Of a stretch of 64,000 nucleotides of DNA, positions 27,675 through 37,186 are shown piece after piece; the first letter of the stretch is position 1; every line of letters starts with the position of its first letter. The position numbers and the translations under genes were made by a program. Below the pieces are notes generated by a model. The model had not been told where the DNA came from and searched no databases. It saw nothing but the letters and a program-made list of their open reading frames with translations. The DNA is from GCA-003244245 sp050699515 (GTDB taxonomy: Bacteria; Actinomycetota; Actinomycetes; Mycobacteriales; Pseudonocardiaceae): contig JBOHFF010000116.1 in assembly GCA_050699515.1 (NCBI GenBank), positions 16,861 to 80,860 on the forward strand. Direction: 5' to 3'.

Positions 27675-27968
27675 TGCCGCGCGACTCCGAGGTATGAGCG
27701 AACCGCTGCGCTCAGCTCGACGATACTGCGGGCGGTCGGCGACGCACCCCGCACCACCCTGCGTGAACCATTAATTTTACATATCTGTAACAACCACTTA
27801 ACACGAGGATAGGTCGAAGGCTGTAGGTAGTGCCTGCTGTCCTCGGCAAACGCGACGACAAGTAGCAGTGCGGTTTCCTTCAGTAGTATTGGCGGGTGAT
27901 TGTTCCTAAGATCGGTTGATGATCTCGAGTGAAGGTGCACGGGGGGAACCACTCGGGGGGAGGTGTGC
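27675..27968. other. AT-richer intergenic region upstream of the CHAT-WD40 gene
   Basis: About 290 bp without a convincing gene. It contains an AT-rich stretch (27765-27805) and ends in GGGGGGAGG, the ribosome binding site for the gene at 27969. A reverse-strand open frame crosses it but has no recognisable domain. Confidence 0.5.
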
Positions 27969-30683
27969 ATGACTACCCTCGATTTCGAGTTGGAGATCGG
28001 CTCCGGTAACGGCCACACCTATCCGGTGGTGGCGCGTGCGCCTGGTGGCGAGGCCACCACCACCATGCACCTTCTCTTGACTTCCGCCCAGCTCGACGAG
28101 CACCTCGTGATGGTCAGGAACAAGGTGCTGACCTCGTCGGCGCTGCTGCGCGGCGCACCGACCGCCGACGAGCGGCCAGTGCGGGAGCTGGGTCAGCGGT
28201 TGTTCGAGGCCCTGGTCGCCGACGATGTGCGCAGCCTGTATGTGACCAGCCGGCAGCGGGCCCGCGAGCAGGGCAGTGTGCTGCGGCTGGTGCTGCGGGT
28301 GCGTCCGCCGGAGCTGGCCCGGTTGCCGTGGGAGTTCCTGTTCGATCCCGGCCAGCAGGACTACCTGGGTTTGAGCATGCCGCTGGTGCGCTACCCCGAG
28401 GTGCTGGCACCTCGGCAGCCGTTGCAGGTCGCTTTGCCGTTGCGGGTTCTGGGTATGGTGGCGCGTCCGGGTGATCAGCATGTGTTGGACGTCGAGGAGG
28501 AGCAGCGGCGGTTGCGCACCGCGCTGGCTGATCTGGAGCGCGAGGGTCTGGTGGAGCTGTCCTGGGTGGAGGGACAGACCTACACCGCGTTGGAAGACAC
28601 TCTGGACCAGGGTCCCTGGCACGTCTTCCACTTCGTCGGTCATGGCGGGTACAACCGGGACGCCGAGGAGGGCACCCTGGCGCTGGCCGACGAGACGGGC
28701 CGGACTCGGTGGGTCGGTGCAGACGATCTGAGCAGGCTTTTCGCCGAGCATCACACGCTGCGGCTGGTGGTGCTCAACGCGTGTGACACCGGCCGCAGTG
28801 GAGCTTTGGACGCCTTCTCCAGTACCGCCGGGGCACTGGTGCGCCGGTGGGTCCCTGCCGTGCTGGCGATGCAGTTCGAGATCTCCGATCTGGCCGCGGT
28901 CAGGTTCGCTCAGACCTTCTACGAGAGCGTGGCCAAGCGTCGGCCGGTGGACGACAGCGTCATGCGGGCCCGCCGGGCGCTGCGCCTGGACAACAGCCAC
29001 ACCTTGGAGTGGGGCACGCCGGTGCTGTACCTGCGCGCGCCCGAAGGCCGCATCTTCGGCGGCACCGACCCTCCGCTACCGGTGCCCTTCCCGCCCGCTT
29101 GTCCGATCGGCGAACGGGAGACGGAGGCCCTCTACGACCAGGCACTGGCGGCGTACTGGACGGAACAGTGGGATCAAGCCGTCCTGCTGCTGCAGCAACT
29201 CCTCGCCCACTGCCCGCAGCGCTATCCGGGGATCACGGCCAAGCTGGAGCAGGCCCGTCAGCAACTCCAACTGGCGACCCGTTACGCGCAAGGGTGCGCG
29301 GCCGCCCAGACCCGAGACTGGGACGAGGCCATCAAGATGTTCACAATGATCGTCGAGGTCGACACCGGCTATCGCGACGCCGGGCAGCGGCTGGATGACG
29401 CCCGGCGCCGGCAGCTGAGCGCCGGTTTACAGGCCGAGGCTCGCCGGCTCTACCAGGCCGAGCAGTGGGCGGCCGTGGTCAAGATCGGTGAACAGCTCTG
29501 CCTTCTGGACCCGGCCGACGCCGACCCCGACGGGTTGGTGAGTTCGGCAGGGGCGCAACTCGCCTCCGCGGAACGGGCGGCGCAGGAAGCCTCGGAGTAC
29601 CGCCGCGGGCTGCGCCTGCTCGACGCCGGCGAGTGGCAGCAGGCGATCGAGGCATTGGAGGGGCTGGACCACAGCTATCGGGACGTCGCGGCTCTGCTGG
29701 CTCGGGCTCGCCGGGAACTCCCCACCCTGACCACATCACCGCTGCACCCGCCCACCATCGCCCTCTACCCCAGACAGGTGCAGAAACTATGGCACCGCAA
29801 GGCGGTCAACGCCGTGACGTTCAGCCCGTGCGGTCAACGTCTGGCCACCGTGGGTGCCGACAAGAATGCGCGGATCTGGGATGCCAGCAGCGGGCAGGAA
29901 TGTCTGAGCGTGACGCACAAAGGCGTGCGGTCCAACGCGCGGGGGCGGCTTGCGAACGTGTCCGGGCGGACCGTGGCGTTCAGCCCGGACGGGCGTTGGC
30001 TGGCCACCGCCAGCGACGATGAGACCGCTCGGATCTGGTGCACGGTGAGCGAGCGGCAGATCGCCGCTTTCGCTCACGACAATGTGGTGGTGGGCGTGGC
30101 GTTCAGCCGGGATGGCTGCTGGCTGGCCACGGCCGGCGAGGACTACACCGCTCGGGTCTGGGACGTCGGCAGCGGGCGGCGAGTTGCTGAATTCGCTCAC
30201 GACTACGTGGTGATCGAGGTGGCGTTCAGCCCGAATGGGGGCTTTCTGGCCACCGCCAGTGGGGATGGCACCGCAGGGATCTGGGACCTCGGCAGTGGGC
30301 GGAAAACCGTGACGTTAAACCACGACAACCAGGTGTACGGCGTGGCGTTCAGCCCCGATGGATACCGGCTGGCCACCGCCGGCGGGGACCATACCGCTCG
30401 GATCTGGGACGTCGCCAGCGGGCGGCAGGTCACCACGTGCGCGCACGACAATGCGGTGCTGGGGGTGGCGTTCAGCCCGGACGGGTACTGGCTGGCCACC
30501 GCGTGTGGGGATGGCACCGCGCGGATGTGGAGCGCCGGCAGCGGGCGCCAACTCGCCACGCTCGCCCACGACAACCAGGTGTGCGGCGTGGCGTTCAGCC
30601 CGGACGGATCGCGGCTGGCCACAGCCAGCCGCGACAAGACCGCGCGGATCTGGTCGTTGAATCACCTCACTGGCACGATATGA
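27969..30683 (+). CDS. CHAT caspase-like protease - TPR - seven-blade WD40 protein
   Basis: A 904-residue multidomain protein. An N-terminal CHAT-associated region leads to the CHAT protease core with candidate dyad His225 (FVGHGG) and Cys272 (NACDTGR), continuing to about residue 365 (VLYLRAPEGRIF). TPR-like helices fill about 375-590. Seven WD40 repeats (each about 41 residues, VAFSPDG...LATA...ARIWD..SGR) run from about 615 to the end, enough for one closed propeller. No signal or membrane segment. CHAT proteases are often activated by a partner or sensor domain; the propeller could sense a ligand or partner. ATG at 27969 follows GGGGGGAGG. Confidence 0.88.
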   Translation: MTTLDFELEIGSGNGHTYPVVARAPGGEATTTMHLLLTSAQLDEHLVMVRNKVLTSSALLRGAPTADERPVRELGQRLFEALVADDVRSLYVTSRQRAREQGSVLRLVLRVRPPELARLPWEFLFDPGQQDYLGLSMPLVRYPEVLAPRQPLQVALPLRVLGMVARPGDQHVLDVEEEQRRLRTALADLEREGLVELSWVEGQTYTALEDTLDQGPWHVFHFVGHGGYNRDAEEGTLALADETGRTRWVGADDLSRLFAEHHTLRLVVLNACDTGRSGALDAFSSTAGALVRRWVPAVLAMQFEISDLAAVRFAQTFYESVAKRRPVDDSVMRARRALRLDNSHTLEWGTPVLYLRAPEGRIFGGTDPPLPVPFPPACPIGERETEALYDQALAAYWTEQWDQAVLLLQQLLAHCPQRYPGITAKLEQARQQLQLATRYAQGCAAAQTRDWDEAIKMFTMIVEVDTGYRDAGQRLDDARRRQLSAGLQAEARRLYQAEQWAAVVKIGEQLCLLDPADADPDGLVSSAGAQLASAERAAQEASEYRRGLRLLDAGEWQQAIEALEGLDHSYRDVAALLARARRELPTLTTSPLHPPTIALYPRQVQKLWHRKAVNAVTFSPCGQRLATVGADKNARIWDASSGQECLSVTHKGVRSNARGRLANVSGRTVAFSPDGRWLATASDDETARIWCTVSERQIAAFAHDNVVVGVAFSRDGCWLATAGEDYTARVWDVGSGRRVAEFAHDYVVIEVAFSPNGGFLATASGDGTAGIWDLGSGRKTVTLNHDNQVYGVAFSPDGYRLATAGGDHTARIWDVASGRQVTTCAHDNAVLGVAFSPDGYWLATACGDGTARMWSAGSGRQLATLAHDNQVCGVAFSPDGSRLATASRDKTARIWSLNHLTGTI

Positions 30684-30692
30684 ACCCAGTCT

Positions 30693-32198
30693 CTACACTT
30701 CCCGGGGCGATTCACCGTTGCGTGTGCGCGCATAAGGAATGTTGAATGCATACATTAGGCCTCGATGTAGGGTCCACGGGCCTTGCCTCTTGAATTTATA
30801 TGTATCCCGACGATGATAGAACTGCACATGTCCGGTATTGGGATCAAAATTGCCGAGAAGGCCAGCCATGAAGAGGAACTCTGAAAAGGGGCCGATGATG
30901 TCAGTTTCCAGGCCCGCGGAATGGACCACCCGCGCTATATCATCGCGATTGATCATCGTAGCCGAAGGAAGATTTGACAGCATCTCATCGAGATGTTCCC
31001 TAATTGCGCTTGCGACAATACCGGTGGCCTCGGCCTTTACAATGGTCAGCAGGTCGCGCGACGCAAAGCTATCAGCAGCGGCCCGAACTCGCTCGGATGT
31101 TACGTAACCGCCTGTTGGGATTTCTTCCTGCAGTCTCTTCATTAACATGGTCAGCTCGCGAGGTGTGGAGCGTGTAAATTGTAACAGGTACTCGGCAATG
31201 CCGATCAGGCGGGGTTGACCTCTGCGCTCGCCAACGGTGATTTTCTCTGGTAGCAGATCGAAGAGCTCGCTCGGTTTGATCCCGGCTTTCGCTGAAATAT
31301 AATCCCAAAGGTGGCTGTTTTCTGGATTTGTTTGGTGAGCGCCCCAGTCGATGAACAACGCCGCGTCACCGGCAATCTTATCCGCATCGGCAAAGTGGAT
31401 CCTTCGAAAGACATCACTTCTACACATGACTAGAATGCGGAGTTTCGCGGCGGTGGACCGAAATTTCTTGTGCAGGTCGTCACTAACCCGTAGAAGCGCG
31501 GCTAAAGTGTTCCAATATGCAGGATTGTCACTGATGATGCGGTCGAGACCATCGATAGAAAGCATGAAATGGTTATCGGATTTCACTTGCAAAATCAGCT
31601 GAATAAGAGCTTCGCCCAAATGGACGACGGATATCTCTTCTGTCTCCTTATTCGCCCAGTCCCTCCTGATCAATCCTCGCAATGAGAGCGATATCTTATT
31701 TTCGCGAACCCGGCGGAGCACAAGGGGGAAGTCGCCCCCGGTGAGGCCCGACCTGTGTAAATCATTGGCAAACTCTTGCAGATGAGGTTCTCTCGTTAAA
31801 TCACAACTCTCGTCCTTTAGTATTAGCTCAAATATGCGCAACGAAAGAAATAGTCGCCATGCGGAATCGGTTAAACCTGCGGACTGTTCTGAGATCATTT
31901 TGCTCGTAATGGCGCTAAGTGGACTGATCCCCGGGGTAGCTTCGTCTAGATTGAGGGTTCGCGCAAAAACCGCATGCTGGCCATGTCGTTCCACGAGCGA
32001 GAGTCTTATGAACTCGCTAACAGCACTCTTCCCCGCACCTTTAGAGCCGACTATCAGGAAGTGGCGCGGATCGGATATCTGGGCCTTCAGATTCCACCGA
32101 TCATAATAGGTGCGTAGAAACAGCTCCGGTTCAGTGGCTGCTTCATGCTCGGCCGACGCCATGCCGAAATAAAGATCCTCGATGCCTCTCTTGCTCAC
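30693..32198 (-). CDS. P-loop ATPase of the Sll1717 type
   Basis: A 501-residue protein with Walker A GSKGAGKS (residues 51-58) and a Walker-B-like FMLSIDGLDRII near 218, followed by helical C-terminal regions. It begins EDLYFGMASAEHEAATEPELFLRTYYD, typical of STAND-like or Sll1717-family ATPases. The coding region is visibly AT-richer than everything around it and uses AT-ending codons freely, a sign of recent transfer. It faces the CHAT-WD40 gene with a 9-bp gap. Cellular role unknown; ATPases of this kind occur in defence islands. Confidence 0.8.
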   Translation of the reverse strand: MSKRGIEDLYFGMASAEHEAATEPELFLRTYYDRWNLKAQISDPRHFLIVGSKGAGKSAVSEFIRLSLVERHGQHAVFARTLNLDEATPGISPLSAITSKMISEQSAGLTDSAWRLFLSLRIFELILKDESCDLTREPHLQEFANDLHRSGLTGGDFPLVLRRVRENKISLSLRGLIRRDWANKETEEISVVHLGEALIQLILQVKSDNHFMLSIDGLDRIISDNPAYWNTLAALLRVSDDLHKKFRSTAAKLRILVMCRSDVFRRIHFADADKIAGDAALFIDWGAHQTNPENSHLWDYISAKAGIKPSELFDLLPEKITVGERRGQPRLIGIAEYLLQFTRSTPRELTMLMKRLQEEIPTGGYVTSERVRAAADSFASRDLLTIVKAEATGIVASAIREHLDEMLSNLPSATMINRDDIARVVHSAGLETDIIGPFSEFLFMAGLLGNFDPNTGHVQFYHRRDTYKFKRQGPWTLHRGLMYAFNIPYARTRNGESPREV

Positions 32199-32319
32199 TG
32201 TATACCTCTCTGCGCGGCTCTAGCGACTCCTCACGACCCCGCGACCTTAGACCTCGGCTTCGCTCTCCGATCACGCGGTGTAGCCGTCGCCGCTGATCGC
32301 GACTCGTGCCGTGCCAGCA

Positions 32320-32510
32320 GTACTACCCTGAGCGACGCCGCGGCGCTGGCTTACCTGACTGCCAACTGGAAGCTGGTCGAGCGCGCCTACGCCGAGCTGG
32401 CTGGCGCGCTGCGGGTCAGCTCCATCCCACGGCCGACTCTGAAGGTGGTGGGTCCACCGCCGGGAACGCTGGTCACCGGCGATCTCGCGCTGAGTGAGAA
32501 GCCCGCCTGA
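32320..32510 (+). pseudogene. Fragment of an unidentified gene (RAYAELA motif)
   Basis: The open frame encodes LSDAAALAYLTANWKLVERAYAELAGALRV and ends at 32510. A closely similar segment occurs at 49824-49946. Neither has an obvious start or full domain, so both look like 3' ends of one gene family left by rearrangement. The rest of 32199-32642 shows nothing else I can support. Confidence 0.4.
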
Positions 32511-32642
32511 TCCAGATCAGATCTGCCGGGACTGTCGGCGTGGTGGTGTGGGCCGGTGAGCGGTTCAGCTGAGATCGAGCAGCAGTTACTGGAGGGCATG
32601 ATGCACTTTGCTGGCTCTACTGATGTTTCCGTGGGTGGCTTG

Positions 32643-32910
32643 TCATGATCGTCCGAGGAGGGGTGGGCAGAGACCGCCGCAGGTGAGGTCGGCCATGGCG
32701 ATCAGTGATTCGGGGCTGTGGTAGCCGTAGGCGCGGCGGGTCAGGAGCCGTAGGTGGGTGTTGGTGGCCTCGGAGCGGGCGTTGGACAGGTCGTGCTCGA
32801 TCGCGTTGGATTAAGGCCCGGATGCGGGTGATGGTCTTGGCGAGTCGGGCGAAGGCGGGGATGCGGCATCGCCTGGCCCAGCAGATCCAGCCGCCCAGCA
32901 GTGTCCTGGT
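32643..32910 (-). pseudogene. ISL3-family transposase C-terminal remnant
   Basis: The reverse strand reads AIEHDLSNARSEATNTHLRLLTRRAYGYHSPESLIAMADLTCGGLCPPLLGRS (in pieces), the characteristic ISL3 transposase end. Just upstream, in another frame, is WICWARRCRIPAFARLAKTITRIRALI, the preceding part. A frameshift near 32810 and loss of the 5' two thirds make it non-functional. No terminal inverted repeat was identified. Confidence 0.7.
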
Positions 32911-33194
32911 CTAGGGCAGTTCGGCTTGGAAGATCATGTCGAGTTGTGCTGAGACGTAACTATGGTGAACAGGCACGCTCTGGACGCAAGGATCGGTGAC
33001 CCAGCACTCAGGCCGGGTTGGTCGGTGATCAATTTGGTGACCGGCTACCCGGCGGCCGGTTCGATGGTGACCTTGTGCCCGAGGGCCTCGCGGGCGCCGC
33101 AATAGGGGCATCACAATCTTTAACCGACCACGATAGTGCCCCCGACGCGGTAGCGTGCAACAGGCGATCGGGCACGACGCAGGGGGTGGGACCG

Positions 33195-34940
33195 GTGCAG
33201 CAGGCCGCGCGCGAGCAGCCCATCGTGGCGTCGGCCCCTGGGCAGCTCGGTCCGGCGCAGCGAGCGGCCGACTGGCAGCGGTTGGGCCGCGAGCAGTTCG
33301 ACGTCGTGGTCATCGGCGGCGGTGTGGTCGGCTCCGGCGCGGCGTTGGATGCCGCGACCCGGGGGCTCAAGGTGGCACTCGTGGAAGCCCGGGACCTGGC
33401 ATCCGGCACGTCCAGCCGGTCGTCCAAGCTGTTCCACGGCGGCCTGCGCTACCTGGAGCAGTTGGAGTTCGGGCTGGTCCGAGAGGCGCTGCACGAGCGG
33501 GAACTGATGCTCACCCGGCTGGCACCGCATCTGGTCAAACCGGTGAGCTTCCTGTATCCGCTGGCTCACCGGCTCTGGGAACGTCCTTACGTCGCGGCTG
33601 GGCTGGCGCTGTACCAGACGCTGGGCGGATCCCGATCCGTGCCGGGTCAGCGTCACCTGACCCGGGCGGGAGCGCTGCGGTTGGCGCCCGCGTTGCGCCG
33701 CGACCGTCTCGTCGGCGGGGTGCACTACTACGACGCGATCACCGACGACGCCCGGCACACCATGACGGTGGCCCGCACCGCCGCTCAGTACGGCGCCGTG
33801 GTGCGCACCTCCACCCAGGTCGTCGGCTTCCTGCGCGAGGCGGATCGGATCTGCGGCGTCCGGGTGCGGGACTGCGAGACCGGCGCGGAGGCCGACGTCG
33901 AGGCGCACGCGGTGCTCAACTGCACCGGTATCTGGACCGATGAGATCCAGCGGCTGTCCGGCGGGCGGGGCCGGTTCCGGATCCGGCCCTCCAAGGGGGT
34001 GCACATCGTGGTCCCGCGGGACCGTATCGTCTCGGAGAGCGGGCTGATCCTGCGCACCGCCACGTCGGTGCTGTTCGTCATCCCGTGGCGCAACCACTGG
34101 ATCGTCGGCACCACCGACACCGGCTGGAACCTCGACCTGGCGCACCCGGCGGCCACCCGCGCGGACATCGACTACCTGCTGGACACGGTCAACTCGGTGC
34201 TGGCCACACCGTTGGGCGATGCCGACATCGAAGGTGTCTACGCAGGCTTGCGGCCGCTGCTGGCCGGGGAGAGCGAGGAGAGCTCGCGGCTGTCCAGGGA
34301 GCATGCCGTCGCCCGGGTGGCACCCGGGCTGGTGGCCATTGCGGGGGGCAAGTACACCACCTACCGGGTGATGGCGGCCGACGCGGTGGACGCGGCGGTG
34401 CCCGATCTGCCCGGCCGGGTCGCGCCCTCGATCACCGACAAGGTGCCGCTGCTCGGCGCCGATGGTTACCACGCTCTGGTCAACCAGGCCGACACGCTGG
34501 CCACCCGCTACGGGCTGCACCCCTACCGGCTCCGGCACCTGCTGAATCGTTACGGCTCGGCGGTGCACCAGGTGCTGGCGCTGGCCGCGGATCGCCCGGA
34601 TCTGCGTGCGCCGCTGCCCGAGGCACCGGACTACCTGCGGGTCGAGGTGGTGCACGCAGCCAGCCATGAGGGCGCCCTGCACCTGGAGGACGTACTGACC
34701 CGGCGTACCCGGATCTCGATCGAGTACCCGCACCGGGGCGAGGCGTGCGCCGCTGAGGTCGCCGACCTGATGGGCGAGGTGCTGGGTTGGACTGTTGCTA
34801 CGCGGGAACGAGAGGTGGGGATTTACTTGGCGCGGGTGGCCGCCGAACGTGAATCGCAGCGCCAGCCCAACGACTCCGCAGCCGACGCCCGCCGCAACGC
34901 CGCCCCCGACCCCCGTCTCCTCCTCACCCCCGTCAGCTAA
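33195..34940 (+). CDS. glpD: Aerobic glycerol-3-phosphate dehydrogenase
   Basis: A membrane-associated FAD enzyme oxidising glycerol-3-phosphate to DHAP and passing electrons to quinone. The 581-residue protein has the FAD motif VVVIGGGVVGSGAALDAATRG (from about residue 37), SSRSSKLFHGGLRYLEQ, and IAGGKYTTYRVMAADAVD before the C-terminal domain. GTG at 33195 lies 8 nt after AGGGGG; GTG at 33186 is an alternative. It resembles mycobacterial GlpD2. Converges on the carboxylase gene. Confidence 0.95.
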   Translation: MQQAAREQPIVASAPGQLGPAQRAADWQRLGREQFDVVVIGGGVVGSGAALDAATRGLKVALVEARDLASGTSSRSSKLFHGGLRYLEQLEFGLVREALHERELMLTRLAPHLVKPVSFLYPLAHRLWERPYVAAGLALYQTLGGSRSVPGQRHLTRAGALRLAPALRRDRLVGGVHYYDAITDDARHTMTVARTAAQYGAVVRTSTQVVGFLREADRICGVRVRDCETGAEADVEAHAVLNCTGIWTDEIQRLSGGRGRFRIRPSKGVHIVVPRDRIVSESGLILRTATSVLFVIPWRNHWIVGTTDTGWNLDLAHPAATRADIDYLLDTVNSVLATPLGDADIEGVYAGLRPLLAGESEESSRLSREHAVARVAPGLVAIAGGKYTTYRVMAADAVDAAVPDLPGRVAPSITDKVPLLGADGYHALVNQADTLATRYGLHPYRLRHLLNRYGSAVHQVLALAADRPDLRAPLPEAPDYLRVEVVHAASHEGALHLEDVLTRRTRISIEYPHRGEACAAEVADLMGEVLGWTVATREREVGIYLARVAAERESQRQPNDSAADARRNAAPDPRLLLTPVS

Positions 34941-34991
34941 CTCCCTCCCCACCCCGGCCCCCGCATGGAGACATATCGGGGAGCGGGTGGG

Positions 34992-36764
34992 TTAGGGGAT
35001 GATCTTGCAGAGGATGGTGCCCTGGGTGATCGGGGTGCCGGGCTGGGCGGCCAGGGCGGTGATGGTGCCGGCCTGATGGGCGGTGACCGGGTTCTCCATC
35101 TTCATTGCCTCGAGGACCGCGATGAGATCACCGGGTTCGACTCGATCCCCGTCTGACACCGCGAGGCTGACCACGGTTCCCTGCATGGGCGCGACGACGG
35201 CGGCACTCGATATCGTGACAGGCCGGCTACCGCTACGCCTGCGGGGTCTAGTCCGGGTGCTACCGGCGCCCCGCCGGCTCAGATCGGCTGGCAAGGAGAC
35301 CTCCAACCGCCGGCCATCGACCTCCACCACCATGGTCTGCCGCGGCTCCGGCGTGGGCACGTCTGCCGCGGCGCCTGCAGGCTCGAGCACAGCGGAGAAC
35401 TCGGTCTCGATCCACCGGGTGTGCACCGTGAAGTGTTCGCCGTCGGCGGCGGCGAAGGCCGGGTTGTTCACCACCGCCCGGTGAAACGGCAGGACCGTGG
35501 GCACACCGTCGATCACGAACTCGGCCAGCACCCGCCGGGACCGTGCCAGCGCCTGCTTCCGATCCGCGCCTACCACGATGAGCTTGGCCAGCATCGAGTC
35601 GAACTGCCCGCCGATGACGCTGCCGGTGCGCACCCCCGCGTCCAGCCGCACGCCCGGTCCTGACGGCGGATCGAACACCGTGATGACACCGGGGACGGGC
35701 AGGAAACCGCGGGCCGGGTCCTCGGCGTTGATCCGGAACTCGATCGCGTGGCCGCGCGGAACCGGGTCGGAGCTGATGGTCAGGCGCTCGCCGGCGGCGA
35801 TCCGCAGCTGCTCACGCACCAGGTCCAGACCGGTGGTCTCCTCCGACACCGGATGCTCTACCTGCAGCCGGGTGTTCACCTCCAAGAAGGAGACGACGCC
35901 ATCGGGACCCACGAGGAACTCGACAGTGCCCGCGCCGGTGTAGCCCGCTTCGGCGCAGATCGCCCGAGCTGCCTCGTGGATGGTGTGGCGCTGCTCGTCG
36001 GATAAGAATGGAGCCGGAGCCTCCTCCACCAGCTTCTGATGCCTGCGTTGCAGGGTGCAGTCCCGGGTGCCGACCACGACGACGGTGCCGTGCTGGTCGG
36101 CCAGAACCTGAGCCTCCACATGCCGAGGCCGGTCCAGGTAGCGCTCCACGAAGCACTCGCCGCGCCCGAAGGCCGCGACCGCCTCGCGCACCGCGGAGTC
36201 GAACAGCTCCGGGATCTCCTCGATGGTGCGGGCGATTTTCAGGCCGCGCCCGCCACCGCCGAAGGCGGCCTTGATCGCCACCGGCAGCCCGTGCTCAGTA
36301 GCGAATGCCAGCACCTCCGCCGGCCCGGACACGAGATCCTTGGTCCCCGGCACCAGCGGGGCCTCCACCTTGGCGGCCAACTGCCGGGCAGTGACCTTGT
36401 CTCCCAGATCCTGGATCACCTGCGGTGACGGTCCGATCCAGCACAGCCCGGCGTCGATCACCGCCTGCGCGAACTCGGCGTTCTCGGCAAGGAACCCGTA
36501 GCCGGGGTGTACCGAGCCTGCGCCGGCGCGGGCCGCGACGTCGAGCAGCTTCGTCGCCTTCAGGTAGCTCTCCGCGGGTGTGGCGCCCCCCAGCGCGAAC
36601 GCCTCATCGGCCAGGGTGACGAACGGCGCGTCGCGATCACCGTCGGCGTAGACGGCCACACTGGTCAGCCCGGCATCCCGGCAGGCCCGGATCACCCGGA
36701 CGGCGATCTCGCCGCGGTTGGCGACCAGAACCTTCCCCAGGGTGGTCGTGGTGGGTTGGGGCAC
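34992..36764 (-). CDS. accA3: Acetyl/propionyl-CoA carboxylase alpha subunit (biotin carboxylase + BCCP)
   Basis: The 590-residue protein carries a biotin carboxylase domain (KVLVANRGEIAVRVIRACRDAG, ATP-grasp loop GGGGRGLKIA, FLEVNTRLQVEHPV) and a C-terminal biotinyl domain with EAMKMEN; Lys555 takes biotin. It supplies carboxybiotin to AccD subunits for malonyl- and methylmalonyl-CoA. GTG start with GGGAGG about 5 nt upstream. The linker (about residues 480-520) is Arg/Ser-rich and variable. The gene is similar to mycobacterial accA3. Confidence 0.94.
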   Translation of the reverse strand: MPQPTTTTLGKVLVANRGEIAVRVIRACRDAGLTSVAVYADGDRDAPFVTLADEAFALGGATPAESYLKATKLLDVAARAGAGSVHPGYGFLAENAEFAQAVIDAGLCWIGPSPQVIQDLGDKVTARQLAAKVEAPLVPGTKDLVSGPAEVLAFATEHGLPVAIKAAFGGGGRGLKIARTIEEIPELFDSAVREAVAAFGRGECFVERYLDRPRHVEAQVLADQHGTVVVVGTRDCTLQRRHQKLVEEAPAPFLSDEQRHTIHEAARAICAEAGYTGAGTVEFLVGPDGVVSFLEVNTRLQVEHPVSEETTGLDLVREQLRIAAGERLTISSDPVPRGHAIEFRINAEDPARGFLPVPGVITVFDPPSGPGVRLDAGVRTGSVIGGQFDSMLAKLIVVGADRKQALARSRRVLAEFVIDGVPTVLPFHRAVVNNPAFAAADGEHFTVHTRWIETEFSAVLEPAGAAADVPTPEPRQTMVVEVDGRRLEVSLPADLSRRGAGSTRTRPRRRSGSRPVTISSAAVVAPMQGTVVSLAVSDGDRVEPGDLIAVLEAMKMENPVTAHQAGTITALAAQPGTPITQGTILCKIIP

Positions 36765-36832
36765 CGATGCCTCCCGGCTGGGTGGGTGCAGAGGATGGCC
36801 CGAAGTCTAGTGTCAGGGTCAGCCCCTAGTGT

Positions 36833-36848
36833 TCGAACATATGTTCGG
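36833..36848. promoter_or_regulatory. LexA (SOS) box with one mismatch
   Basis: TCGAACATATGTTCGG matches the actinobacterial SOS box except for the last base. It lies 22 bp before the ATG of the small gene at 36870 and about 70 bp from the divergent carboxylase start. Confidence 0.8.
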
Positions 36849-36869
36849 CTACGCTGCTGGGGGTGCGAG

Positions 36870-37169
36870 ATGGACGAACGGTTGGGTCGGGTCTTGCGGG
36901 ATCGCGTGGAGGCGTATCTGCGCGAAGTCGAACGGGTGCTCCGTGGGGCGGACCCGGGAGTGGCCTGGCCCGCGGTCCGGGTCCGGCTGCTGCCTCTCGC
37001 CGCAGCTTGGCGCAACCTCTTGGCACTGCACGGTGCCGGTCTGCGCGGACGTTGCCGACACTGCGACCGGGCGTTTCGTCTGCGGCCGCGACCATCCGGA
37101 CTGTGCTCGGTGTGGCGCACGGCACACACCCACCTGGTCGGCGGGTGGCCATCAGAGGGTGGCCACTGA
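36870..37169 (+). CDS. Small SOS-associated protein with CxxC
   Basis: A 99-residue protein, MDERLGRVLRDRVEAYLRE, with a helical first half (VERVLRGADPGVAWPAVRVRLLPLAAAWRNLLALH) and then GRCRHCDRA...GLCSVWRTAHTHLVG, a CxxC with a third Cys. It may bind a metal or Fe-S cluster, or form a redox pair. Directly downstream of a LexA box, so DNA-damage induction is likely. Function not known to me; similar short proteins occur in other Pseudonocardiales. Confidence 0.65.
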   Translation: MDERLGRVLRDRVEAYLREVERVLRGADPGVAWPAVRVRLLPLAAAWRNLLALHGAGLRGRCRHCDRAFRLRPRPSGLCSVWRTAHTHLVGGWPSEGGH

Positions 37170-37186
37170 TGAGCGGGGCAACGCTC

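Noticed and set aside
27671..28018. Reverse open frame across the intergenic region before the CHAT-WD40 gene
   Set aside because: It overlaps the ribosome binding site and start of the CHAT gene, and no domain is recognisable.
29800..30665. Regular repeats of about 123 bp, considered as a repeat array
   Set aside because: They are the in-frame WD40 blades of the CHAT protein, not CRISPR or intergenic repeats. No CRISPR array was found.
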